Positions 26,781-34,575 of a DNA stretch of 50,849 bases are shown here, in pieces. Position 1 is the first letter of the stretch. The number at the start of each line of letters is the position of its first letter. The notes beneath the pieces are model-generated. The model searched no databases. It was not told the DNA's origin and was given only the letters and a program-made list of their open reading frames with translations. Made by a program: the position numbers and the translations under genes. Origin of the DNA: Marinobacterium arenosum (lineage in GTDB: Bacteria > Pseudomonadota > Gammaproteobacteria > Pseudomonadales > Balneatricaceae); the NCBI RefSeq assembly GCF_019795155.1, contig NZ_JAILYN010000013.1, positions 1 through 50,849 of the forward strand. The letters are read 5' to 3'.

Positions 26781-27869
26781 TTACGAACTTTTTACCGTAT
26801 CCGGCAACCGCAGTTCGAAGCAGAGTTGATCATCCACGCAGTTGGCACTGAGGGTTCCACCATAGCGTTTCAACAGGGTGCGACAATGATACAGACCGAT
26901 TCCGCTGCCCGGCTGCTCACTACTGCTGACAAAGGGCTCGAAGAGCCTTGGTAGTGTATCGTCACAACCGCCGGCGCAGTGCTGAAAAAAACGGGCTACT
27001 GAATAATTCGGTTCCTGCGTGAGCTCAACCGAAATAACACTTCCCTGGCCATGCTTGACGCTGTTGCTGAGCAGGTTATCGAGCAGGGTATCGACCACCG
27101 GGCGCGGCAACGCCAACTGCAGACTGCCACTTAAACTCAGTTCCACGCCGAATGCCTGGGCCCGATCACGACAGCATTCGGCCAGCTCAAGCGTTTCTTC
27201 TGTTGAGCCTTCGTCAGGTTCCACAGGTTCCTGCAATCGGAGCAGCACCTTGTCCGCCTGGCGAGCCGCCAGGGCTGAAGATTTCTGCAGCCGTTGTAAC
27301 AATGGATCGTCGGGCCGTACCTCGACGGACTGCTGTAGCATCTCGCCCTGCAATTGAATGAACTGGGCCAGGTTCTTGATATCGTGACGCAGGAACAACT
27401 GCTGCTGCGACGCCTGTAATTGGGCATTCAGCTGGGACTGCTGCTTCAGCAGCATATTCATCCGGATCAGTGCCCGAACGGTACGCAGGGTAACCTCGTT
27501 GAAGATCCAAACCTCGCCAGAAGCCCGCCGCGGCCAGTGCAATTCCAGCTCCAGCTCGATATCGTCGCTCTGTTCCTTGATAGAACGGACATTGCGGGAT
27601 TTACGGCCGGTTCCGCCGACTATCGGCTGGCCATACCAGTGGATACGGTAAAACAGCCCCCTGCAGCCGGCCGCATTGAGCAGCGGGTACAGCTGCTGGA
27701 TGAACAGGATCAGATCCTGCTCCACCTGCCGATCCAGGTGATAAATGCGGTCCAGCAGTACCAGCGCCCGCAGGCCGCGTCGGTTAAGCATCCAGACCGC
27801 AACAAACAGCAGGCTGCCGGACAGCACCAGGCTGGCCGCCAGCAACCACTCAATCTCGGGAAAGGCCAT
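26781..27869 (-). CDS. Sensor histidine kinase of the pilus locus
   Basis: This 362-residue kinase has one N-terminal membrane segment (about 6-28) and a cytoplasmic sensor-like region (about 30-130). Its phosphoacceptor helix is FLRHDIKNLAQFIQLQGEML (His162), with N box LLDNLLSNSVKHG (about 262-274) and glycine box GSGIGLYHCRTLL. The H-box resembles the HDLKN type of PrsK kinases more than EnvZ/PhoR. There is no obvious periplasmic domain, so it may sense cytoplasmic or membrane state. It overlaps the response regulator gene by 20 bases and lies among minor pilin genes, so pilin expression is the likely output. Confidence 0.85.
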   Translation of the reverse strand: MAFPEIEWLLAASLVLSGSLLFVAVWMLNRRGLRALVLLDRIYHLDRQVEQDLILFIQQLYPLLNAAGCRGLFYRIHWYGQPIVGGTGRKSRNVRSIKEQSDDIELELELHWPRRASGEVWIFNEVTLRTVRALIRMNMLLKQQSQLNAQLQASQQQLFLRHDIKNLAQFIQLQGEMLQQSVEVRPDDPLLQRLQKSSALAARQADKVLLRLQEPVEPDEGSTEETLELAECCRDRAQAFGVELSLSGSLQLALPRPVVDTLLDNLLSNSVKHGQGSVISVELTQEPNYSVARFFQHCAGGCDDTLPRLFEPFVSSSEQPGSGIGLYHCRTLLKRYGGTLSANCVDDQLCFELRLPDTVKSS

Positions 27870-28479
27870 ATTTCTTCAGCAAGTAGTAGACGTTTTCCCG
27901 CTTGATACCGAGCCGGCGGGCTATCTCATGAACATTGAAATCGGTTTCCCGCACCACCGCGCGCAGCAGCTTCTCTTCGGCCTGGTTGCGGATATCCTTC
28001 ATCCCCTTCTCTACCGGCGCATCCAGTACCAGTCGGCGAGTGCCCAGTTCCCACTGCAGGCGGGCTTCGGACTGCAGAAACATAAAGGCCCGCTCAACCG
28101 ACTGCAGCAACAGTTCGCGACCGACCGGCTTGGCAACGAAGTCAAAAGCGCCCGCCCTGACTGCACGGTAGGCATTGCCCTCCTGATTCTGCCCGGTTAG
28201 TACGATCACCTTCAGCAGTGGATACTCTTCGGTCAGCTGCTCCAGCAGCGCCAAGCCTACTTCCGGGCTGTCGGGCAGCGGCGGCAGGCCAAGGTCCAAC
28301 ATCAACACCGGCGCGCTGTCGCCCTGTTGCCAGGCCTGCTGCAGTTCCTGGGGGTTGGCGTAGAGGCTCACCTCCAGCTCCTGCTCCTCCAGTACCCAGC
28401 CCCACATCTCGCGCAGCGCCGGATCGTCCTCCAGCACCGCCACGGCACGGCGGTTAGTTTGAAAGGTCCCAGCCTGCAT
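27850..28479 (-). CDS. Response regulator with Fis-type helix-turn-helix
   Basis: This 209-residue protein has a receiver domain with AVLEDDPA (acidic pair at 18-19), phosphoacceptor Asp62 (VLMLDLGLPP), a Thr in VIVLTG and Lys117 (FVAKPVG). A linker follows, then a C-terminal Fis-like helix-turn-helix (about 180-206, IARRLGIKRENVYYLLKKYG). There is no AAA+ domain, so it is ActR/RegA-like rather than sigma54-dependent. The ATG at 28479 is chosen; a start at 28509 is also open. It overlaps the upstream prepilin gene by 26 bases and the kinase by 20, so pilin and signalling proteins are co-translated. Confidence 0.85.
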   Translation of the reverse strand: MQAGTFQTNRRAVAVLEDDPALREMWGWVLEEQELEVSLYANPQELQQAWQQGDSAPVLMLDLGLPPLPDSPEVGLALLEQLTEEYPLLKVIVLTGQNQEGNAYRAVRAGAFDFVAKPVGRELLLQSVERAFMFLQSEARLQWELGTRRLVLDAPVEKGMKDIRNQAEEKLLRAVVRETDFNVHEIARRLGIKRENVYYLLKKYGLSRD

Positions 28480-29218
28480 CCAGCGCCTGCCCCTTGACCG
28501 CATTGGCATCGATCCAGATCAGCTGATCATCGAAAGTCTCGGTCGGTGTATCCATCACAAAAACCGCATCTCCGTCGCAGTTTTCCTTCTCGTCATTGCT
28601 GGCGGCGCTGTTGCAGTTACTCTCGGTAATTGCGCTGTTCTTACCGTAGCTGCCGATCACCGCCAGGATATGCCGGCCAGCCAGATTTCCATCGCGATCA
28701 TTTACCTGCAGACTGAAGTTATTGCCGTCACTACTAACCGGTGGCGTGGTACGATTAAAGGCCAACACATTGGTGGATTCGAAAAAGCAGGACTTCTGCC
28801 CGCCATCGGTGCAGGCAGTGGTATCCACATCGGTATCTATTGCATAGAAAGCCACCCGATCCCAAGGGGTCAGTCGCTCCAACCCCAGGTCGCTGTATGG
28901 CAGGCCTCCGTTATCCGCTTCACACTCGCCTCCGTTGGTATCACCACGATCTTCCATACCATCGTCATCGGTATCCGGGCAGAGCAGAAAGCCATTGACG
29001 GCGGCATAGTTCAGCAAAGCGGTACGCGCCTCCTGCAGGTAAGTCTGCGTAGCCTTGGTTTTTCCCGAATCGACAAAGCCACTTAAACCGACCAGGGTAG
29101 TGGCCATCAGCGCCGAGATAATCACCAGTACGATCGCCAGCTCGACCAAAGTGAAACCGCGCGATCGGTATGCTCTGTGGTACAGCTTTGCTTTATCGAT
29201 AAGGTTGGAATCAGCCAT
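28454..29218 (-). CDS. Prepilin-like minor pilin, paralogue of the RTX prepilin
   Basis: This 254-residue protein has a 21-residue basic leader ending SRG, then FTLVELAIVLVIISALMATT with Glu at +5. The globular part has LLCPDTDDDGMEDRGDTNGG, GGLPYSDLGLERLTPWDRVA and HILAVIGSYGKNSAIT. It aligns along its length with the first half of the following upstream gene product (29231-30757) but lacks its RTX tail. The DTDDDGMED acidic loop could itself bind calcium. It is likely a minor pilin of the initiation or tip complex. Confidence 0.8.
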   Translation of the reverse strand: MADSNLIDKAKLYHRAYRSRGFTLVELAIVLVIISALMATTLVGLSGFVDSGKTKATQTYLQEARTALLNYAAVNGFLLCPDTDDDGMEDRGDTNGGECEADNGGLPYSDLGLERLTPWDRVAFYAIDTDVDTTACTDGGQKSCFFESTNVLAFNRTTPPVSSDGNNFSLQVNDRDGNLAGRHILAVIGSYGKNSAITESNCNSAASNDEKENCDGDAVFVMDTPTETFDDQLIWIDANAVKGQALDAGWDLSN

Positions 29219-29230
29219 AATTCACGTCCA

Positions 29231-30757
29231 TTACTCGATACGCTCTATGTTAGAGAACGTGATCACTTTATCGCCGTTCTCATTGTAGATTTCACCCGAG
29301 GTGCTCTCGCCGAAGACATATTCACCATCAATTGGACTTACGACCTCTCCATTCACCTTTACGGAAAAGTCCCCCAAGTCATTATCGGTAAACTCTATGG
29401 TATCGGTGCCACCTCCACCGTCGATGGTGTCCAAGTCGCCACTATCACCTGACTGATGGTAGAAATAATCGCTGCCCTCTCCACCATACATCTTATCTGA
29501 GCCCGCATCTCCCCAGAGTTCGTCGTTATCGGCGCCACCATAGATCAGATCATCACCGTTACCACCAAACAGATCGTCGTTATCCTCACCGCCATAGAGT
29601 GTATCGTTGCCGTCGTCTCCCTTGAGGGTATCTTTGCCTTTGCCGCCGTAAAGCGTGTCATCGTCCGCACCACCACTAAGGGTATCCTTGGCATTTCCGC
29701 CCACAATCAGGTCATTGCCGGCACCACCTGATACAACATCCTTCCCCTCGCCGGAGTAGACTTTGTCATCGCCGGCCCCGGCATCGATATTGTCCTTACC
29801 GGTCCCGGATACGATCGTGTCGTCTCCATCGGTGCCATCACCATCGGATATACAGCCAGAGATACCATCGCAACTGTCGGGAACATTGCCCGGATCATTG
29901 GCATCCGGATCTGAACTTTCATCATGACCACTACCGGCACTGCCACCATCACCGCCCTGGCCGCCATCCCCCGAATCACCTCCGTCGCCACTAGTATCAA
30001 GCCATAGCAGCTTCACCTCGCCGGCATCCAGCCAGACCAGTTGATCATCGAATCCGCTATCGGTATCTGTTGGCCGTTGTTGGGTATGCAACACGAAGGT
30101 TCGATCGTCATTGCAGTTTTCGTTTTCATCCTCATTACTGATGGCTGCACAGTCGGCACGGGTGATCGCCGCATTCTTGCCATAGCTACCAATAACAACC
30201 ACCAGTCCGACAGCAATATTGTCAGTTTCTCCAGCCCCAGCATCCGCCGTACTTCTCACTTGGAGGTTGTCTGCGTCTGGTACATCAGTAACGGGTTCGG
30301 TGGACAGATCGAAAGCCGGTGCATTGGTATCTTCGAAATAGCAGACCTCTGACTCTTCCGGATTGTCGCCACACTGGAAATCGTCAGCATTGTCACTGAC
30401 CGCATAAAAGGCGACATCATCCCAGGGAGTCAGCCGCTCCAGGCCCAGGTTGATGTACGGCAAGTCCCCATAAGCACTAGCGCAGACGGCGCTGCCGCCA
30501 CGATCCTCCACCCCATCACCGTCAATGTCCGGGCAAGGCAAATAGCTGTTTACTGCAATATGATTTTCAAGTGCTTTTCGAGCCTGCTCAAGATAACGAC
30601 CAGTCGCTTTGCTGCGCAGAGTATCGGAGAATCCACTGAAACCAACCACTGCGGATGCGGTAAGAACTGAGAGCACCACCAGTACAATCGCTACCTCGAC
30701 CAGCGTGAAGCCAAATTGCTGCGACCTGTGTGCCTTACTAGAAAATACGTTCTGCAC
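29231..30757 (-). CDS. Prepilin fused to RTX calcium-binding repeats
   Basis: This 508-residue protein starts at GTG. A 16-residue leader (MQNVFSSKAHRSQQFG) precedes FTLVEVAIVLVVLSVLTASA with Glu at +5. The pilin part (to about 250) has LPCPDIDGDGVEDRGG, GDLPYINLGLERLTPWDDVA and VVVIGSYGKNAAIT, matching the paralogue next door. A Gly/Asp/Ser-rich linker (about 255-305) leads to about 13 consecutive RTX nonapeptides (about 310-440), such as AGNDLIVGG, DGNDTLYGG and NGDDLIYGG. The protein ends with ITFSNIERIE, a usual RTX terminus. RTX repeats fold into a beta roll on binding Ca2+. They are normally in type I secreted proteins, so a pilin-anchored copy is unusual. Confidence 0.88.
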   Translation of the reverse strand: MQNVFSSKAHRSQQFGFTLVEVAIVLVVLSVLTASAVVGFSGFSDTLRSKATGRYLEQARKALENHIAVNSYLPCPDIDGDGVEDRGGSAVCASAYGDLPYINLGLERLTPWDDVAFYAVSDNADDFQCGDNPEESEVCYFEDTNAPAFDLSTEPVTDVPDADNLQVRSTADAGAGETDNIAVGLVVVIGSYGKNAAITRADCAAISNEDENENCNDDRTFVLHTQQRPTDTDSGFDDQLVWLDAGEVKLLWLDTSGDGGDSGDGGQGGDGGSAGSGHDESSDPDANDPGNVPDSCDGISGCISDGDGTDGDDTIVSGTGKDNIDAGAGDDKVYSGEGKDVVSGGAGNDLIVGGNAKDTLSGGADDDTLYGGKGKDTLKGDDGNDTLYGGEDNDDLFGGNGDDLIYGGADNDELWGDAGSDKMYGGEGSDYFYHQSGDSGDLDTIDGGGGTDTIEFTDNDLGDFSVKVNGEVVSPIDGEYVFGESTSGEIYNENGDKVITFSNIERIE

Positions 30758-30849
30758 GGTGGCTGTCTCTTATCTGATTAATACTCGGTAAGAAAGCAGA
30801 CCTGAATCGACTCCGCAATATTTGGGCAAGGTTCCTGTAGAAGCACACA

Positions 30850-31788
30850 TTACCAGCCATTGTGCTTTCCGTTATTACCCTTACCGTTTTTCTTACCGCT
30901 CTTCTCGCTGGATTCACTCTTCTCGCTATCGTCTGGGTCTGGGTCTGGGTCACTCCCCCCGTTGCAGCGGCCCGATATCACAGAGTCATCAGCCCATTGG
31001 TTACGTGAAAACCAATGATCGGTGTCGGCAAGCCCCCCATCGCAGCCGCCATTATCGCTAATATCTTGAACAAGCCGCTTGCGCATCAACGCCAACCACT
31101 CTGCCTTGGTGATTCCCACCACCAAATCGTTTATATCGTTGCCGGCCTGAACCGAGAAAAAATCACCGTCACCATCGGCATTGCCACCATCAAGGAAATC
31201 AGTCACATCGTTGGAAGTACCGCGGTCCTGCCCGCCTTGAGCCATTCCGGCATAAAACAGCAGGGCAACATAATCGCTCTTCCCATTCAGAGTGATTCGA
31301 CTGGATGGTGCATCATGATTTAATGGCTCACATCGATCGATAGGGTCTTTATTTGACATGGGCGCATCACAACGGCTGTCGCCCCCTTGATAGGAGTAGT
31401 TGCTATCCAACGCATACCAGACCAGTTGTCTATCTAGCCCCTCTGGTAAAAAGTTTACGCCGCGGCTCCCTATTTTTTCAGGTAACCGGCCGATAGCGAC
31501 CTCATCGGAGCATGAGCCATCAGTCCAGCGATTATTGTCCTGGTCTGGACAAGGAAAGTAGCCTGGACCTGGCGTTGGAGTCGTGTCGCCGTAAACTTCC
31601 GGATGGGTCGCCGCATAAGTGAGCAATCGGTCGCGCGCATTACGCAGCTGCTTCAGAATATCCTTGTTGCGGCCCGCTTCGCTCTGGATCGCCGTTTCAT
31701 TGACGGTCGATACAAAATAGCCAGCCCCGCCGGCCATCATCAGCGCCAGGATGACCAGCAGAACATATCCCTGTTGTTTGCTTCTCAT
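30850..31788 (-). CDS. PilX/GspK-like minor pilin lacking Glu5
   Basis: This 312-residue protein has leader MRSKQQG followed by YVLLVILALMMAGGAGYFV. There is no Glu at +5, as in GspK/PilX-type tip subunits. The body has YFPCPDQDNNRW, a GRLPEK segment and LDRQLVWYALDS, related to the CPD/LP motifs of the two neighbouring prepilins. The C-terminus is Asp/Ser/Lys/Gly rich (EKSGKKNGKGNNGKHNGW). GGAGG favours the second of two adjacent ATGs. It is probably the tip component around which the other minor pilins assemble. Confidence 0.75.
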   Translation of the reverse strand: MRSKQQGYVLLVILALMMAGGAGYFVSTVNETAIQSEAGRNKDILKQLRNARDRLLTYAATHPEVYGDTTPTPGPGYFPCPDQDNNRWTDGSCSDEVAIGRLPEKIGSRGVNFLPEGLDRQLVWYALDSNYSYQGGDSRCDAPMSNKDPIDRCEPLNHDAPSSRITLNGKSDYVALLFYAGMAQGGQDRGTSNDVTDFLDGGNADGDGDFFSVQAGNDINDLVVGITKAEWLALMRKRLVQDISDNGGCDGGLADTDHWFSRNQWADDSVISGRCNGGSDPDPDPDDSEKSESSEKSGKKNGKGNNGKHNGW

Positions 31789-31801
31789 CATCGCCTCCTG
31801 T

Positions 31802-32410
31802 TCAAGGTTTCAGGCTAATCGACGCCTGGGTTTCGCGAATGTCACGCAGTAACTTGCCAGCTGATTTATTGCTTGCCTCACCACCGGACGGAGCTTCTTC
31901 TGGAGCCACTGACTCACTCTGAGACTCTGCCAACGGTGACAGCAGAGCCGGCTCCGGTTTAGAGGGCTTGTACTCATGGCCTTCGATTACCGTCATGCTG
32001 GCCCGGTCCAATACCTGATTGGGCCTGAGGGTAAACCAGCGCCCGTCGGCCAGCAGCTGCAGGGAGCCTTTGTCCGCTCGAATCGCAGTCAGCGCCAGCT
32101 CTTCCCACGCCAGCTGCCATTGACCGGCGGTTTTCGCGACGCCGTTCAGCCAGATAACCTGATCACCATTACTGCGAATTGCCGCACCGTTAAATTGGAT
32201 ATCCGGTTTTGAGCCAATCACCTCGTTGATAATCACCGCTGGCGAGACCTCACGGACCTCTCCTTGCTGACGCTGACGATCGATCTCGACCCGCTGAGCC
32301 GGGGTGGTAAACAACCGTCCCAGAGTCGGCCCCTCGGCCACGACGGGAAATACCTGCAGCAATAGCGGCAGGCACAAAATCAGAGGCAACCGCTTAGCTA
32401 ACTCAGCCAT
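31802..32410 (-). CDS. MshK/PilP-like exported pilus biogenesis protein
   Basis: This 202-residue protein has a signal peptide (about 1-25, ending VVA). Its middle reads AVIINEVIGSKPDIQFNGAA, then NGVAKTAGQWQLAWEELA; the C-terminal part is Pro/Ser/Glu rich. A short domain of this kind, with VNGxxV-type strands and placed after the MshJ-like gene, corresponds to MshK in MSHA loci. There it is thought to link inner-membrane proteins to the secretin. Homology is weak and position carries most of the weight. The ATG at 32410 overlaps the stop of the upstream gene. Confidence 0.6.
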   Translation of the reverse strand: MAELAKRLPLILCLPLLLQVFPVVAEGPTLGRLFTTPAQRVEIDRQRQQGEVREVSPAVIINEVIGSKPDIQFNGAAIRSNGDQVIWLNGVAKTAGQWQLAWEELALTAIRADKGSLQLLADGRWFTLRPNQVLDRASMTVIEGHEYKPSKPEPALLSPLAESQSESVAPEEAPSGGEASNKSAGKLLRDIRETQASISLKP

Positions 32411-33035
32411 GATCACGTTGCCTCGGTAAAGCTTCCAGCACCTGTAGTTTGCAGTACGCTTTCAGGTTGCCTTCATCCCTTAGTTCGACCGTTGGCTGGT
32501 CACCCAGCAAGCTTTGTAGTTTGCAGTAATCCAGAATCGCCATTGGACTGATATAACGGTCGATCATATTCAGCATATTGAACAGGTCTCCCTCATGTTG
32601 CAGCTGGAAATCCAGCTTCAGCTCAAAGGCATTGTATATTTTTTGATCTACATCAAAATGGCGAGCCTGTTCTTTTTCCAAGGCACGTCTGCCACTGAAA
32701 TCGAATTCCAGGTTTTTAAGCTCCAGCCGTTGGCCCAGGTTTATCAAGCGATCCGACCACTGCAGTCGATCAGTTTCTCCCAACAGCTGCTTCGAGCGGT
32801 AAGCGTTGAAGCGGGCCAGGTATTCATCGGCAATATCCACCTGGCGCTGGGAGATTTTCAGTCGCTGCTGTGCACTGCTCAGCCTGCGTTGTTGCATCTG
32901 GTACTGACGCTCCACCTGTTCATCCACCCATCCGGACAATAGATAACCACCAGCCAGAAACAGAACGGCCAGCAGCAGACACACGCCCGGCAGCAGTAAA
33001 GGTTGATGGCGGAACCTCTCAGCCAGCTTTCGCAT
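32403..33035 (-). CDS. MshJ/PilO-like inner-membrane pilus protein
   Basis: This 210-residue bitopic protein has one N-terminal membrane segment (about 15-36, PGVCLLLAVLFLAGGYLLSG). A long coiled coil follows (about 40-90, QMQQRRLSSAQQRLKISQRQ), then an alpha/beta periplasmic domain. This is the PilO/GspM/MshJ layout. It would pair with the periplasmic domain of the PilM-PilN fusion protein, whose gene overlaps this one by 17 bases. The ATG at 33035 is chosen over the longer frame because of the GGGCGG site and the membrane segment position. Confidence 0.75.
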   Translation of the reverse strand: MRKLAERFRHQPLLLPGVCLLLAVLFLAGGYLLSGWVDEQVERQYQMQQRRLSSAQQRLKISQRQVDIADEYLARFNAYRSKQLLGETDRLQWSDRLINLGQRLELKNLEFDFSGRRALEKEQARHFDVDQKIYNAFELKLDFQLQHEGDLFNMLNMIDRYISPMAILDYCKLQSLLGDQPTVELRDEGNLKAYCKLQVLEALPRQRDHG

Positions 33036-34533
33036 AACCGCCCCCCATCTTGATGCGCACGTCAAACTCGTAGGCTTCTTTTACCAGCTCCTTGCTATCG
33101 AACTTGATGCTATCGGTTGCCGATCTATCGATCGGCAACTTGCCACGTTCGATCTCATGGACCATAGGACTTTGTTTCAACTCGACCAGAAAGCGATCCA
33201 CCATCGACGATAACTCGCTCAGCTTCTGATCCGCAGGCTTAAGCTGCAGAGTCAAGCGGACTTTCTGCCGCGAGGGATCTCCGAACTCGGCCAGCTTCCA
33301 GCGCAACTCCAGCAACGTCAGAGCGGGATAACGCGCCAGCACCCGGCCAATTTCTACAAACGCCTCCCGCATCCCCGGTTGTTGCTTCATCGCCAGCAGT
33401 TTGTCGACGAACTCAGTGCTGTCCTGAATATCCTCGGCCCGCGCCGGCAAGTTGATCTGAGCTTCGTAGCGGCGGGCCTGGGCCAGGTACTGGTGCTCGG
33501 CCCGCGCCATCTCGCCGGTCAATGTCCAGCGGCTGTACGCGTGGGTTGCCAGACTGGCCAACTGCAGCAGACCGGCTAGAGTCAACAGACCGGTCAGCGT
33601 CCAGAGCAGGGCCACGGCACCGCGTTTTTTAACGTTCTGCGCCAGGCAGGCCGGCTTGAAGTGGGTCTTCGGCGCGTGTCTGGCGAGGCCATCGACGATC
33701 AATGCCAGTGCCGGGTTGTGTTGGCTCAGTTCCTGTTCGCCCTTCAGCAGGCCATCGGCGGCGGTGAACCGGCTGGCCGCCGCCGCTTCCCGGTCGTTGC
33801 TCAGGAACGGCCGTAACCGCAGCGCGGCGTCTTCGTCGGCGGCGATCAGCTGGTAGCTGAACTGCTGGCCATAGGGCACCAGCCGCTGCACCATGATGAA
33901 GCGCTCGAAACTGCGTTGTTCGGCCTGCAGCGCTTCCAGATCGTCACTGGCCAGCAGTACCTGTCGGCTGAGCCGGACATAGCCATCCAGGATCAGCAGC
34001 TGCTGGTAGTGGCCCGGCCCGCTGCAGGCAAGCAAGATCTCCGCATCGCCCGCCTTTTTGCGCGGCGCCTTGCCGCGGCCATAGCGGAACGCCGCCAGCA
34101 GCTCGGCCTGCGAGTAAACCCCTTTCAGGTTGATACCCAGTGCCGTCAGATGGTCGAGCAGTGGAGCGAGCTCGCCGCTGTCGGCAATGCTGACCACCTG
34201 GGCGATCAGCTCCCGCTTGCCTTCGGCGTTGGTGGCCCGACCGCTCCAGCGGGAATAGACCTGCGAGTTGTTGCCCAGCCGGCGGCGCAGCACCCGTTCG
34301 AACAGCTTGTCCTGCTCCCAGGGCATCACCTTGGCGACTCGCTGCTCGAAGCGCTCCTCTTCGATCAGGTTCAGCACCAGATAGGTGGCGGTATCCGCCG
34401 GCAAGCCGTCGAACAGCTGTGCCAGTTCGCCATCCGCCAGCGGATAGTCCAGCGTCTGCGCACGCAGCACCGTGCCCTTGTCGATCACGACAACGTCGAG
34501 CTGGTGGTTGGACAGGACGAGGATCAGTTTCAA
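33019..34533 (-). CDS. GspL-like PilM-PilN fusion protein (MshI-like)
   Basis: This 504-residue protein starts at TTG (34533). The N-terminal cytoplasmic part (about 1-300) has an actin-like PilM/GspL character (LILVLSNHQLDVVVIDKGTV; ILLACSGPGHYQQLLILDGY). One membrane segment follows (about 305-329, GAVALLWTLTGLLTLAGLLQ), then a PilN-like coiled coil (about 335-385) and a ferredoxin-like periplasmic domain. Separate PilM and PilN proteins of most type IVa pili are thus in one chain, as in GspL of type II secretion. It should connect the ATPase to the MshJ/MshK-like proteins. The next upstream gene is about 1 kb away across a repeat array, so it may need its own promoter. Confidence 0.75.
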   Translation of the reverse strand: MKLILVLSNHQLDVVVIDKGTVLRAQTLDYPLADGELAQLFDGLPADTATYLVLNLIEEERFEQRVAKVMPWEQDKLFERVLRRRLGNNSQVYSRWSGRATNAEGKRELIAQVVSIADSGELAPLLDHLTALGINLKGVYSQAELLAAFRYGRGKAPRKKAGDAEILLACSGPGHYQQLLILDGYVRLSRQVLLASDDLEALQAEQRSFERFIMVQRLVPYGQQFSYQLIAADEDAALRLRPFLSNDREAAAASRFTAADGLLKGEQELSQHNPALALIVDGLARHAPKTHFKPACLAQNVKKRGAVALLWTLTGLLTLAGLLQLASLATHAYSRWTLTGEMARAEHQYLAQARRYEAQINLPARAEDIQDSTEFVDKLLAMKQQPGMREAFVEIGRVLARYPALTLLELRWKLAEFGDPSRQKVRLTLQLKPADQKLSELSSMVDRFLVELKQSPMVHEIERGKLPIDRSATDSIKFDSKELVKEAYEFDVRIKMGGGYAKAG

Positions 34534-34575
34534 CGGCCGACTCTTTCTCTTTTGTTTTTCATTAACCTAATCCCT

